A stretch of 64,000 nt of DNA, taken from contig JANJXV010000048.1 in the NCBI GenBank assembly GCA_024803745.1, forward strand, positions 3,298,501-3,362,500. Direction: 5' to 3'. Made by a program: the position numbers and the translations under genes. Source of the DNA: Megascapheus bottae. Its lineage: Eukaryota > Chordata > Mammalia > Rodentia > Geomyidae. The notes beneath the pieces were generated by a model. The model ran no database searches. It was given only the letters and a program-made list of their open reading frames with translations, and was not told the DNA's origin. The first letter of the stretch is position 1. The number at the start of each line of letters is the position of its first letter. Positions 26,501-40,385 of the stretch are shown here, in pieces.

Positions 26501-28076
26501 CCTAACCCTAACCCTAAGCGTAATCCTAACCCTTAACCTTACCCTAACCCTAACCCTAACACTTACACTTACCCTAACCCTAATCCTAACCATAACCCTA
26601 AACCTAACCCAAACCCTAACACTAACCCTAACCCTAACCCTAAACCTTAACCTAACCCTAACCCTAACGCTAACCCTAACCCTTCCCCTTACCCTATCCC
26701 TAACCCTAACCTTAATTATAACCCTAAGACTAACCCTAACCCATACCCTAACACAAACCTGAAACCTAATCGTTACCCGAACCCTAACCCAAACCCTAAC
26801 CCTAACCCTTACGCTTTCCCTAAACCTAACCCTAACACTTACCCCTACCCTAAACCTAACCCTAACCCTAACCCTAACCCTGACCCTAACCCTTACCCTA
26901 ACCCTAACCCTAAACCGAACCCTAAACCCTAACCGAACCCTAACCCTCACCCTAACCCTAACCCTTCCCCTAACCCTAAACCTAACCCTAAACCTTACCC
27001 TTACCCTAACCCTAACCCTAACCCTAACCTTAACCCCAACCCTAAACCTAACCCTAACCCTTACCCTTACCCTAACCCTAACCCTTACCCTAACCAAAAC
27101 CCTAACCCTAACTGTAACCCTAACCCTTACCCTTACATTAACCCTAACCCTAACCCAAACCTAAACTTAAACCTAACCCTAAACCTTACCCTTTCCCTGA
27201 CCCTAACCCTAACCCTAACCCTAACCCTAACCCTAACCCTAACTTTAACCCTAACCCTTACCCTAAACCTAACCCTAACCCTAATCCTTACCCTTACCCT
27301 AAACCTAACCCTAAACCTAACCCTAACCCTAACCCTTACCTTTTCCCTAAACCTAACCCTAACCCTAACCATTACCCCTACCCTAAACCTAACCCTAACC
27401 CTAACCCTGACCCTAACCCTTACCCTAACCCTAAAGCTAACCTGAACCCTAAACCCTAACCCTAACCATAACCCTCACCCTAACACTAACCCTTCTCCTA
27501 ACCCTAACCCTAAACCTAACCCTTACCCTTACCCTACCCCTAACCCTAAACTTAAGCCCAACCCTAAAACTAGCCCTAACCCTTACCCTTACCCTAAACC
27601 TAACCCTTACCCTAACCCTAACCCTAACCTTAACCCTAAACCTTACCCTTACCCTAACCCTAACCCTAACCCTAATCCTAAACCTAAACCTAACCCTAAC
27701 CCTAACCCTTACCCTTTCCCTAACCCTAACACTAAACTTAACCCTAACCATAACCCTAACACTAACCCTTACCGTAACCCTAACCCTAACCCTAACCCTA
27801 ACACTTACCCTTACCCTAACAGTAACATTAACCCTAACCCTTAACCTAACCCTAACCCTAACGCTAAACCTAACCTTTCCCCTTACCCTATCCCTAACCC
27901 TAACCTTAATTCTAACCTTAAGAGTAACCCTAAGCCTTACTCTAACACTAACCCGAAACCTAATCGTTACCCGAAACCTAACCCAAACCCTAACCCTAAC
28001 CCTTACCCTTTCCCTAAACCTAAACCTAACCCTAACACTTACTCCTACCCTAAACCTAACCCTAACCCTAACCCTG

Positions 28077-28110
<34 letters not shown>

Positions 28111-28150
28111 GAATCCTAAACCCTAACGGTAACAATAAACCTCACCCTAA
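26500..28150. repeat. Zone II block, partner of 23.55-24.19 kb and neighbours
   Basis: Bases 27449-28135 match 23553-24188 with anchors ttctcctaaccc at 23598/27493 and cactaaacttaaccc at 23828/27730 (offsets 3895 and 3902). The string cttccccttaccctat occurs at about 26690 and 27871 as in other zone II copies. A perfect seven-hexamer run lies at 27201-27242, one of the longest in the window. Confidence 0.65.
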
Positions 28151-28204
28151 CCCTAACCCTCCCCTAAACCTAACCCTAACCCTAAACCTTACCCTTACTC
28201 TAAC

Positions 28205-28690
28205 CCTAAACCTAACCTTAACCCCAACCCTAAACCTAACCCTAACCCTTACCCTTAACCTAACCCTTACCCTTACCCTAACCCTAACCCTAACTTTAAC
28301 CCTAACCCTTACCTTTACCTTAACCCTAACCCTAACCCAAACCTAAACCTAACCCTAACCCTAACCATTACCCTTTCCCTAACCCTAACCCTAAACCTAA
28401 CCCTAACCCTAACCCTAACACTAACCCTTACCCTAACCCTAACCCTAACCCTAACCTTAACCCCAACCCTAAACCTAACCCTAACCCTTACCCTTAACCT
28501 AACCCTAACCCTTACCCTAACTCTAACCCTAACCCTAAGTTTAACCCTAACCCTTACCTTTACCTTAACCCTAACCCTAACCCAAACCTAAACCTAACCC
28601 TAACCCTAACCCTTACCCTTTCCCTAACCCTAACCCTAAACCTAACCCTAACCCTAACCCTAACACTAACCCTTACCCTAACCCTAACCC
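28205..28690. repeat. Tandem duplication of about 240 bp
   Basis: The run beginning ccttaaccccaaccctaa at 28216 returns at 28454 (offset 238). The later string acctttaccttaacc at 28311 returns at 28556 (245). Between the two anchors the hexamer order is the same, with a net gain of seven bases in the second copy. A single related string lies at 27028. Confidence 0.75.
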
Positions 28691-28699
28691 TAACCCTAA

Positions 28700-30365
28700 C
28701 CCTAAATCTTACCCTTACCCTACCTAACCCTAACCCTTAACCTAAACCTAACCCTAACCCTAACCCTTACCCTTAAGTTAACCCTAAACCTAACCCTAAA
28801 CCTAACCGTGAACCTTACCCTTACCCTAACCCTAACTCTAACCCTAACCGTAACCATAACCTTACCCCTAACCCTAACACTAACCCTTACCCTTACCCTG
28901 ACCCTAACCCTAAACTTCACCCTAAACCTAACCCTAACCCTAACCCTAACCCTAACCCTAACCCTAAGCCTAAGACTTACTCTTACCCCAACCCTAACAC
29001 TACCCCTTACCCTAACGATAAACCTAACCCTAACCCTAACTCTAACCCTAACCCTAACCCTTACCCTTAATATAAGCCTAACATTAACACTATCCCTAAC
29101 ACTTAACCTTACCCTTACACTAAACCTAACCCTAATCCTTACCCTAACCCTAATCCTAAACCTAACCCTAAACCATACTCTTACCCTAACCCTAAGCCTA
29201 ACCCCAACCCTAACCCTAATTCTTACACGAAACCTAACCCTAACCCTAACCCTTACCCTTACCCTTTCCCTAACCCTAACCCTAACCCTAACCCTTAGCC
29301 TTACCCTAAATCTAACCCTAAACCTAACCCTAACCCTAAACCTAACCCTAACCCTTACCCTAACCCTAATCCTAACCCTAACCTTAACCCTAACCCTAAC
29401 CCTAACCCTTACACTTACCCTAACCCTAATCCTAAACCTAACCCTAACCCTAACCCTAACCCTTACCCTTACCCTAACCCTAACCCTAACCCTAACCCTA
29501 AACCTTACCCTAACCCTAACCCTAACCCTAACCCTTACCCTAACGCTAACCCTAATCCTAACACTAAGCCTAACCCCTAACCCTAACACTTACCCTTACC
29601 CTAAACCTAACCCTAACCCTAACCCTAACACTAACCCTTAGCCTAACCCTAACCCTAATCCTAACCCTAAACCTAACCCTAACCCTAACTCTAACCTTAA
29701 CCCTAACCCTTACCCTTAACGTAAGCCTAACCCTAACCCTAACCCTAACACTTACCCTCATCCTAACCCTAACCCTAACCCTTACCCTAACCCTAACCCT
29801 AACCCTAACCCTTATTCTTACCCTTATCCTAAGCCTAACCCTAACCCTAACCCTAACCCTTACCCTAACACTAACGCTGACCCTAACCCTAACTTACCGT
29901 AACCCTAACCCTAACCCTAACCCCTAACCCTAACCGTAACCCTAAACCTAATCCTTACCATTACCCTAACCCTAACCCTAACCCTAACCGTTACCGTTAA
30001 CCTAGCCCTAACCCTAATTCCAACCGTAACGTAACCCTAATCCTAACCTTACCCTAACCTTAACCCTATCCCTAAGCCTAAACCTAACCCTAACCCTAAC
30101 CCTAACCCTAACACTACCTCTGACCCTAACCCTAAACCTAACCCAAACCCTTACCCTAACCCTAATCCCTAACCCTAAACCTAACCCTAAACCTAACCCT
30201 AACCCTTACCCTTATCCTAACCCTAACCCTAACCCTAAACCTAGCCCTAACACTTACCCTAACCCTAACCTAAACCTAACCATAACCCTAACCCTAAACC
30301 TTACCGTTACTCTAACCCTAAGCCTAACATTAATGGTAAACCTAACACTAATCCTAACCCTAACC
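28700..30365. repeat. Zone II segment copied at 32.65-33.84 kb, left member
   Basis: Anchors are cctaagacttactctta at 28969/32811 (offset 3842), aacttaccgtaaccc at 29891/33366 (3475) and taatggtaaacctaacac at 30331/33806 (3475). The shared variants include a doublet with cctagccctaacc and aattccaacc near 30003/33478. Between the first and second anchors 367 bases are missing from the right copy. Long open frames on both strands at 28720-29641 read Val-Arg on minus and Leu-Thr on plus and are taken as repeat by-products. Confidence 0.8.
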
Positions 30366-32650
30366 CTTACCCTAACACTAACCCGAACGCTAATCCTTAC
30401 TCGAACCCTAACTCTAACCCTAACCCTAACCCTTACCTTTTCCCTAAACCTAACCCTAACCCTAACCCTTACCCCTACCCTAAACCTAAACCTAACCCTA
30501 ACCCTGACCCTAACACTTACCTTAACCCTAACCCTAACCGAACTGTAACACCAACCCTAACCCTCACCCTAACCCTAACCCTAAACCTTCCCCTAACCCT
30601 AACCCTAATCCTAACTCTTACCCTTACCCTAACTCTAACCCTAACCTTAACGCCAACCATAAACCTAACCATAACCCTTACCCTTACCCTAACCCTAACC
30701 CTAACCCTAACTCTAAACCTAACCCTAACCCTAACACTTACCGTTACCCTAACCCTAAACCGAAACCTAACCCTAACCCTAACCATAACCCTAACACTTA
30801 CCCTAACCCTAACTCTAACCCTAACCCTAAACCTTAAACTTACCCTAAACATAACCCTAACCCTTACCCTAACTCTAACCCTAACCCTAACCCTAACCCT
30901 AACCTAAACCTTAACCCTAACTCTAACCCTAACCCTAACCCTAACCCTAACCTAAACCCAACCCTAAACTTAACCCTAACCCTAACCCTAACCCTAACCC
31001 TTACCCTACCCTACCCCTAACCCCAATCTTACACTTAATCTAACCCTATCCGTAACCTTAATGCTAACCCTAAACCTAACCCTAACCCTTACCCTAACCC
31101 TAAGACTAACCCTAATCCTTACCTTAACCCTAAATCTAACCCTAATCCTTACCCTTTCCCTAACCCTAACCTTAACCTAAACCTTACCCTTACCCTAACA
31201 CTAAACCTAGTCCTAAACCTTACACCTAACTCTAACACTAAGCCTAACACTAACCCTTACCCTTACCCTAAACCTATCCCTAAACCTAACCATAACCCTA
31301 AACCTAACCCTTACCCTAACCCTACCCCTAACCCTACCCCGTACCCCTAAGAGTAACCTTAACACTAAACCTAACCCTAACCCTAACCCCTAACCCTAAG
31401 CCTAGCCCTAATGCTTACCCTTACCCAAACCCTAACCCTAACCCTAACCCTAACACTTACCCTTACCCTAACCCTAACACTAAACCTAACCCTAAACCTA
31501 ACCCAAATCCTAACTCTAACCCTAACACTAACTCTTACCCTTAACCTAACCCTAACCCTAAAACTTACCCTTACCCTAGCCCTAACCCTAACCCTTACCC
31601 CAACCCTAAGCCTAACCTAACCCTAACCCTTTCCTTTACCCTAACCCTAAGCCTAACCCTAATCCTAATACTAACAATTACCCTTACCCTAACCCTAACC
31701 CTGATACTAACCCTAACCTTACCCTAACCTTAACCCTAACCCTAACCCTGAAACTAACCCTAACCCTAAACCTAACACTTACCCTGACCCTAACCCTAAC
31801 CCAAACCTAACACTAAGCCTAAACCTAACCCTTACCCTTACCCTAATCCTAACCCTAAGCCTAACCCTTACCCTTACCCTAACCATAACCCTAAACCTAA
31901 ACCTTACCCTTACCCGAACCCTAAACCTTACCCTAACCCTTACCCCTAAGACTAACCCTAACACTTACCCTTAACCTAAACCTAACCCTAACCCTAAACC
32001 TAACCCTAACCTTTACCCTAACCGTAAGCCTAAACCTAACCTGTACCCTAACCCCTAAGCCTAACCATAACCCTAACCCAAACCCTTAACCTTACCCTAA
32101 CCCTAAACTTAACCCTAACACTTACCCTTACCCTAACGCTAACCCTAAACCTAACCATCAACCTAACTCAAACCCTAACTCTAACCCTAACCCTAACCCT
32201 TACCCTTAACTTAACCCTAACCCTAACCCTAAACCTTACGGTTACCCTAACCCTAAAACCTAACCCTAACCCTAACCCTAACCCTAAACATAACGCTTAC
32301 ACTTACCTTAACCCTTACCCTAACCCTAACCCTAAGCCGAACCCATAACGCTAACCCTAAACCTAACCCTAACCCTAACTCCTAACCCTAACCCTAAAAT
32401 TTACCCTTACCCTAACCCTAACCCTAACCCTAACACTTACTCTTACCCAAAACCTAACCCTAACCCTAATCCTTACCCTAACCCTAACCCTAACCCTAAC
32501 CCTGAAACTAACCCTAACCCTAAACCTAACACTTACCCTGACCCTAACCCTAACCCAAACCTAACACTAACCCTAAACCTAACCCTAACCCTAACCCTAA
32601 CCCTAACACTAACCCTAACCCTAACCCTAAAATTAACCCTAACCCTAACC
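30365..32650. repeat. Degenerate array with mixed zone II and zone III fingerprints
   Basis: The string ctgatactaaccctaacctt at 31701 is the earliest case I found of a zone III landmark. It is followed by ctgaaactaaccc at 31749, which returns at 32502 (offset 753) with about 70 matching bases. Bases 32040-32215 match 21720-21905. From 30.5 to 31.6 kb I see only degenerate hexamers with short local repeats and no clear long partner. Confidence 0.55.
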
Positions 32651-33840
32651 CTAACCCTAACCCTAACACTTACAATTACCCTAACCCTAACCCTAAACCT
32701 AACCCTAACCCTAACCCTAAACCTTACCCTAACCTAACCCTAACCCTAACCCTTACCCTAACCCTTACCCTAATCCTAACCCTAACCCTAACCTTAACTC
32801 TAACCCTAAGCCTAAGACTTACTCTTACCCTAACCCTAACACTAACCCTTACCCTAAACCTAAACCTAACCCTAACCCTAACTCTAACCCTAACCCTAGC
32901 CCTTACCCTTAACATAAGCCTAACATTAACACTAACCCTAACACTTAACCTTACCCTTACCCTAAACCTAACCCTAATCCTTACCCTAACCCTAATCCTA
33001 AACCTAACCCTAACCCATACTCTTACCCTAACCCTAAGCCTAACCCCAAACCTAACCCTAATTCTTACACGAAAACTAAACCTAACCCTAACCCTTACCC
33101 TTACCCTTTCCCTAACCCTAACCCTAACCCTAAACCTTAGCCTTACCCTAAACCTAACCCTAAACCTAACACTAACCCTAACCCTAAACCTAACCCTAAC
33201 CCTTACCCTAACCCTAATCCTCACCCTAACCTTTACCCTAACCCTAACCCTAACCCTTACCCTAACCCTAACCCTAACCCTAACCCTTATTCTTACCCTT
33301 ATCCTAAGCCTAACCCTAACCCTAATACTTACCCTTACCCTAACACTAACCCTGACCCTAACCCTAACTTACCGTAACCCTAACCCTAACCCTAACCCCT
33401 AACCCTAACCGTAACCCTAAACCTAACCCTTACCATTACCCTAACCCCAACCCTAACCCTAACTGTTACCGTTAACCTAGCCCTAACCGTAATTCCAACC
33501 CTAACGTAACCCTAACCCTAACCTTACCCTAACCTTAACCCTATAACTAAGCCTAACCCTAACCCTAACCCTAACCCTAAACCTAACACTACCTCTAACC
33601 CTAACCCTAAACCTAACCCAAACCCTAACCCTAACCCTAATCCCTAACCCCAAACCTAACCCTAAACCTAACCCTAACCCTTACCCTTATCCTAACCCTA
33701 ACCCTAACCCTAAACCTAGCCCTAACACTTACCCTAACCCTAACCTAAACCTAACCCTAACCCTAACCCTAAACCTTAACCTTACTCTAACCCTAAGCCT
33801 AACATTAATGGTAAACCTAACACTAACACTTACTGTTACC
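32650..33840. repeat. Zone II segment copied from the 28.8-30.36 kb type, right member
   Basis: It pairs with 28.8-30.36 kb through the anchors given there. The right part, about 33.36-33.83 kb, is the better conserved. It sits where the 10.3-kb duplication would be expected to continue (between 32.2 and 33.9 kb), so it seems to interrupt or replace that segment. Confidence 0.75.
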
Positions 33841-33849
33841 CTAACCCAA

Positions 33850-36600
33850 CCCTAACCCTAACCTAACCCTTACCCTAACCCTTACCCTTACCCTAACCCT
33901 AACCCTAACCCTAACACTTACCCTAACCCTAACCATTACCCTAACCCTAACCCTAACCTTAACCCTAACCCTTACCCTTTCCCTAACCCTAACACTAACC
34001 CTTACCGTAACCCTACCCCTACCCCTAACGCTAACTCTAACCCTAACACTTACCCTTACCCTAACCCTAATCCTAAACCTAAACCTAAACCTAACCCAAA
34101 ACCTAACACTAACCATAACCATAACCCTAACCCTTAACCTAACAATAACCCTAACCCTAAACGTAAACCTTCCCCTTACACTATCTCTAACCCTAACCTT
34201 AATGCAAACCCTAACCCTAACCCTAACCCTTACCCTAACACTAATCGGAAACCGAATCCTTACCCGAACCGTAACCCAAACCCTAACCCTAACCCTTACC
34301 CTTTCCCTAAACCTAACACTAACCCTAACCCTTACCCCTACCCTAAACCTAAACCTAACCCTAACCTTGACCCTAACCCTTACCCTAACCCTAACCCGAA
34401 CACGAACCCTAAACCCTAAACATAACCATAACCCTCACCCCAACCCTCACCTTCTCCTAAACCTAACCCTAAACCTAACACTTACCCTTACCCTAACCCT
34501 AAACCTAATCCTAACCCTAACCCCAATCCTAACCCTAACCTTAACACTTACCCTTATATAAGCTACCCTAACCCTTACCCTTACCCTTACCCTTACCCTA
34601 ACCCTAAACCTAACCCTAAACCTAAACCAAAACCTAACCCTAACCCTAACCCTTACCCTTTCCGTAACCCTAACCTTAAACCTACCCTAACCCTAACACT
34701 AACACTAACCCTTACCGTAACCCTAACCCTAACCCTAAATCTTACCTTACCCTTACCCTAACCCTAACCCTAACCCTAACCCCTAACCCTAACCCGAAAC
34801 CTAACCCTAAAACTTACCCTTACCCTAACCCTAACCCTAACCCTAACCCTAACCCCTAACCCTAACCCTAAACCTTACCCTTACCCTAACCCTAACCTTA
34901 ACCTTAACCCTAACCCTCACCCTTACCCTAACCCTAACCCTAACCCTAACCTTAACCCTAACCCTTACCCTAAACCTAACCCAAACCCTAAAACTAACCC
35001 TAACCCTAACCCTTAAACTAACCCTAACCCTAACTGTAACCCGAAACCATACCCTTACTCTAACCCTAACCCTAACACTTACCCTTACCCGAACCCTAAC
35101 CCCTAAACTTAACCCTAACCCTAACCCTTACCCTCATACTTACCCTAACCCTAACCCTAACCCTAACCCTAACCCCTAACCCTAACCCTAAACCTAAACC
35201 TTACCCTTACCCTAACCCTAAACATAACGCTAACCCTTAAACCTAACCCTAGCCCTAAACCTAACCCTAACCCCTAACCCTAACCCTAAACCTAACCCTT
35301 AACTTTACCCTTACCATAACCCTAACCCTAACCCTTTCTCTAACCCTAACCCTAATCCTAAACCTAACCCTAACCCCTAACCCTAACCCTAAACCTAAAC
35401 CTTACCCTTACCCTAACCCTAAACATAACCCTAACACTTAACCCTAACCCTAACCCTAACCCTTACCCTAAACCTAACCCTAAACCTAACCCTAAGCCTA
35501 ACCCTAACCCTAACCCTAACCCTAACGCTAATCCTAACCCTTACCCTAACCCTAACCCTAAAACTAACCCTAACCCTAACCCTAACCCTAACGCTAATCC
35601 TAACCCTTATCCTAACCCTAACCCTAACCCTAACCCTAACCCTAACAATTACCCTTACACTAACCCTAATCCTAAACCTAACCCTAAACCTAACCCAAAC
35701 CCTAACACTAACCCTAACCCTAACCCTTAACCTAACAATAACCCTAACCCTAAACCTAACCCTTCCCCTTACCCTATCCCTAACCCTAACCTTATCTAAC
35801 CCTGACACTAACACTAACCCTTACCCTAACACTAACCCGAAACCTAATCCTTACCCAAACCCTAACCCAAACCCTAACCCTAACCCTTGCCCTTTCCCTA
35901 AACCTAACCCTAACCCTAACCCTTAACCCTACCCTAAACCTAACCCTAACCCTAACCCTGACCCTAACCCTAACCCTAACCCTAACCATAATGCTAACCC
36001 TAACTCTTACCCTTACCTAACCCTAATCCTAACCCTAACCCTTACCCTAACGCTAAACCTAACCCTAACCCCTAACCCAAACCCTAACCCTAACCCTAAC
36101 TCTAAACCTAACCCAAACCCTTACCCTAACTCTAACCCAAACCCTTACCCAAACCATAAACCCAACCCCTAACGCTAACCCTAAATCTAATGCTCACCCT
36201 AACCTAACACTTACCTTAACCCTAACCCTAACCCTTCCCCTAACCCTAACCCTTACCCTAACGCTAACCCTAACCCTAACCCTAACCTTATCCCTAAACC
36301 TAACCCTTACCCTAACCCTAACCCCAAACCTAACCCTATCCCTAACCCTAAACCTACCCTTACCCTAAACCTAACCCTAACCGTTACCCAAAACATAACC
36401 TAACCCTAAACCTAACCCTAACCCTAACCCTAACCCTTACCCTATCCCTAACGCTAACTGTAACCCTAAACCTACACTAACCGTAACGTTACCCTCAGCC
36501 TAACCTTAACCCTAACCCTAACCCCTAAACCCTAACCCTAACCCTAACCCTAACCCCTAACACTAACCCTAATCCTTGCCCTAACCCTAACGCTAACCCT
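33850..36600. repeat. Zone II block, right copy of the 10.0-10.3-kb duplication
   Basis: It pairs with 23.7-26.4 kb through seven ordered anchors. Special joint variants include the ttatata string (34555 here, 24408 there), ctcatacttaccc (35133) and gttacccaaaacataacc (36383 here, 23050 there). At 35521 and 35587 the string cctaacgctaatcctaaccc is repeated 66 bases apart, a local gain of 11 hexamers. Confidence 0.75.
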
Positions 36601-39600
36601 AACCCAAACCTAACCCAAACCCTAACACTAACCCTAACCCTAACCCTAACCCTTAACCTAACCCTAACCCTAACCCTAACCCTTCCCCTTACCCTATCCC
36701 TCACCCTAACCTTAATGCTAACCTTAACCCTAACCCTAACCCTTACCCTAACACTAACCTGAAACCTAATCCTTACCCGAACCCTAACCCAAACCCTAAC
36801 CCTTACCTTTTCCCTAAACCTAACCCTAACCCTAACCCTTACCCCTACCTTAAACCTAACCTTAACCCTAACCCTGACCCTAACCCTTACCCTAATCCTA
36901 ACCCTAACCCAAACCCTAAACCCTAACCCTAACCATAAGCCTCACCCTAAACCTAACCCTTCTCCTAACCCTAACCCTAAACCTAACCCTTACCCTTACC
37001 CTAACCATAAACCTAAACTTAACCCGAACCCTAAAACTAACCGTAACCCTTACCCTTAAACTTACCCTAACCCCAACCCTTACCCTAACACTAACACTAA
37101 CCTTAACCCTAAACCTTACACTTACCCTAAACCTAAACCTAACCCTAACACTAAACCTAACCCTAAACCCTAACCCTAACACTAACCCTTACCGTAACCC
37201 TAACCCCTAACCCTAACCCTAAATCTTACCCTTACCCTTCCTAACCCTAACCCTTACCCTAAACCTAACCCTAACCCTAACCCTTACCCTTACCTTAACC
37301 CTAAACCTAACCCTAATCCTAACCCTAATCCTTACACTTACCCTAACCCTAACCTTAACTCTAACACTAACACTAAACCTAACCCTAACCCTTACCCTTA
37401 CCCTAACCCTAAAACTAACCCTAATCCTAACCCTAAACCTTACCCTTACCCTAACCCTAACCCTAACCCCAAACCTTACCCTTACCCTAACCCTAAACCT
37501 AACCTTAGTGCTAACCCTAACCCTAACCCTAACTCTTACCCTAACCCTAAGACTAACCCTAATTCTTACCCTACCCTAACCCTAACCCTAACCCTTACCC
37601 TTCCCTAACCCTAAACCTAACCCTAACCCTAAACCTAAGACTAACCCTAACCCTAACACTAACCCTAACCCTAACAATTACCCTTATATAACCTACTCTA
37701 ACCCTAACCCTTACCCTAACCATAAACCTGACCCTAACCCTAAGACTAACAATAACCATAACCCTAACCCAAACCCTAACACTTACCCTTACATAACCTA
37801 ACCCTAACCCTAACACTTACCCTAACACTAACCATAAACCTAACCCTAAACCTTACCCTTACCCTAACCCTAAACCTAACCCTAACCCTTTCTCTAACCC
37901 TAACCCTAAGCCTAATCCTTACCCTAACCCTAAACCTAATCCTAAACCTAACCCTAACCCTAACCCTAAGCCCTAACCCTAACCCTAACCCTTACCCTTA
38001 CCCTAACCCTAACCCGAACCCTAACCCTAACACTTACTCTTACCCTAACCCTAATCCTAACCCTAACTCTAAACCTAACCCAAACCCTAACACTAACCCT
38101 AACCCTAACGTTAACCCTTAATCTAACCCTAACCCTAACCGTAACCCGAACCCATACCCTTACTCTAACCCTAACCTTAATATTTACCCTTACCCGAACC
38201 CTAACCCATAACCTTAACCCTAACCCTAACCCTTACCCTCATACTTACCCTAACCCTAACCCTAACACTGTGACTTACCCTAACCCTAACCCTAACCCTA
38301 ACCACTAAGCCTAACCCTAAAACTAAACCTTACCCTTACCCTAACCCTAAACATAACCCTAACACTTACCCCTAACCCTAACCCTAACCCTTACCCTAAA
38401 CCTAACCCTAAACCTAACCCTAAACCTAACCCTAACCCTAATACTAACCCTAACGCCAATCCTAACCCTTACCCTAACCCTAACCCAAACCCTAACCCTA
38501 ACCCTAACAATTACCCTTACCCTAACCCTAATCCTAAACCTAACCCTAAACCTAACCCAAACCCTAACACTAACCCTAACCCTAACCCTTAACCTAACAA
38601 TAACCATAACCCTAAACCTAACCCTTCCCCTTACACTATCCCTAACCCTAACCTTAATGCTAACCCTAACCCTAACCCTAACCCTTACCCTAACACTAAC
38701 ACGAAACCTAATAATTACCCGAACCCTAAACCAAACCCTAACCTAAACCTAACCCTAACCCTAACCCTGACACTAACCCTTACCCTAACCCTAACCATAA
38801 CCCGAACCCTAAACCCTAAACCTAACCATAACCCTCACCCTAACCCTCAACCTTCTCCAAAACCTAACCCTAACCCTAATCCTTACCCTTACCCTAACCC
38901 TAACCCTAACCCTATCCCTAACCCCAACCCTAACCCTAACCCTAACACTTACCCTTATATAACCTAACCCTAAACCTTACCCTTACCCTAACCCTAACCC
39001 TAACCCTAAACCTAAACCTAACCCTAACCCTAACCCTTACCCTATCCCAAACCCCAACCCTAAACCTAACCCTAAACCTAACACTAACACTAACCCTTAC
39101 CGTAACCCTAACCCTAACCCTAATACTTACCTTACCCTACCTAACCCTAACCCTTACCTTAAACCCAACCCTAACCCTAACCCTAACCCTTACCCTTATC
39201 CTAACCCTAACCCTAAGCCAACCCTTACACTTACCCTCACCCTAACCCTAACCTTAGTGCTAACCCTAACCCTAACCCTAACTCTTACCCTAACCCTAAG
39301 ACTAACCCAAATCCTTACCTTAACCCTAACCCTAACCCTAACCCTCACCCTTTCCCTAACCCTAACCCTAACCCTAACCCTAAGACAAACCCTAACCCTA
39401 ACCCTAACCCCAACCCTAACACTTACACTTATATAACCTAATCCTAACCCTAAACCTTACCCTAACCATAAACCTAACCCTAACCCTAACCCCTAACCCT
39501 AACACTAACCCTAACTCTAACCATTACCCTTACCCTAACACTAACCCTAACCCTAACCCTTACCCTAACCTTAACCCTAACCCTTACCGTAACCCTAATC

Positions 39601-40385
39601 CTAACCCTTACCTTAACTCTAACTCTAACCCTAACCGATACTCTAACCCTAACCCTAACTCTTACCCTAACCCTAACCCTTACCCTTACCCTAACCCTAA
39701 CCCTAAACCTAACCCTAACCCTAACCCTAAACCTAACCCCTAACCCTAACCCTATCACTTACCCTTACCCTAACCCTAACCCCTAACCTTAACCCTAACC
39801 CTAACCCTTACCCTCATCCTAACCCTAACCCTAACCCTAACACTTTCCCTTACCCTAACCCTAACACGAAACCTTACCCTTACCCTAAACCTAACCCTAA
39901 CACTTACCCTATCCCAAACCCTAACCCTAACCTTAACCCTAACCCTTACACTTACCTTAACCCTAACCATAAACCTAGCCCTAAACCTAACCCCTAACCC
40001 TAACCCTAAACCTAAACCTCACCGTTACCATAACCCTAAACCTAACTGTAACCCTTACCCTTAACCCTAATCCTAACCCTAACCCTAACCCTTACCTTAA
40101 ACCTAACCGTAAACCTAACCCTAACCCTAACCCTAACCCCTAACCCTAACCCTAACCTTAACCCTAACCCTTACCCTAGCCCTAACCTTAAACCTAACCC
40201 TATCCCTAACTCTTACCCTAACCCTAATCCGAACCCGAACTCTAAACCTAACCCAAACCCTAACACTAACCCTAACCCTAACAATAACCCTTAACCTAAC
40301 CTAACATTAACCTGAACCCATACCCTTACTCTAATCCTAACCCTAACACTTTCCCTTACCAGAACCCTAACCCCTAACCCTAACC
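36600..40385. repeat. Zone II block with further diverged copies
   Basis: The string ctcatacttaccc at 38239 is the third member after 25079 and 35133. Bases 38.36-38.65 kb match 25.25-25.45 and 35.5-35.77 kb. Strings cttatataacc at 37683 and 38954 and cttatataaccta at 39428 match 24406. The odd cactgtgactta near 38267 is one of the largest departures from the hexamer but spans only about two units. No gene or insert is visible. Confidence 0.6.

Noticed and set aside
28720..29641. Overlapping long frames on both strands (289 and 277 codons)
   Set aside because: A 6-base period without TAG or TAA in frame leaves four of six frames open. Both strands being open at once is what the repeat predicts, not evidence of a gene.
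38255..38285. Possible non-telomeric insert at cactgtgactta
   Set aside because: It spans only about two hexamers and can be explained by a few substitutions within TAACCC units.
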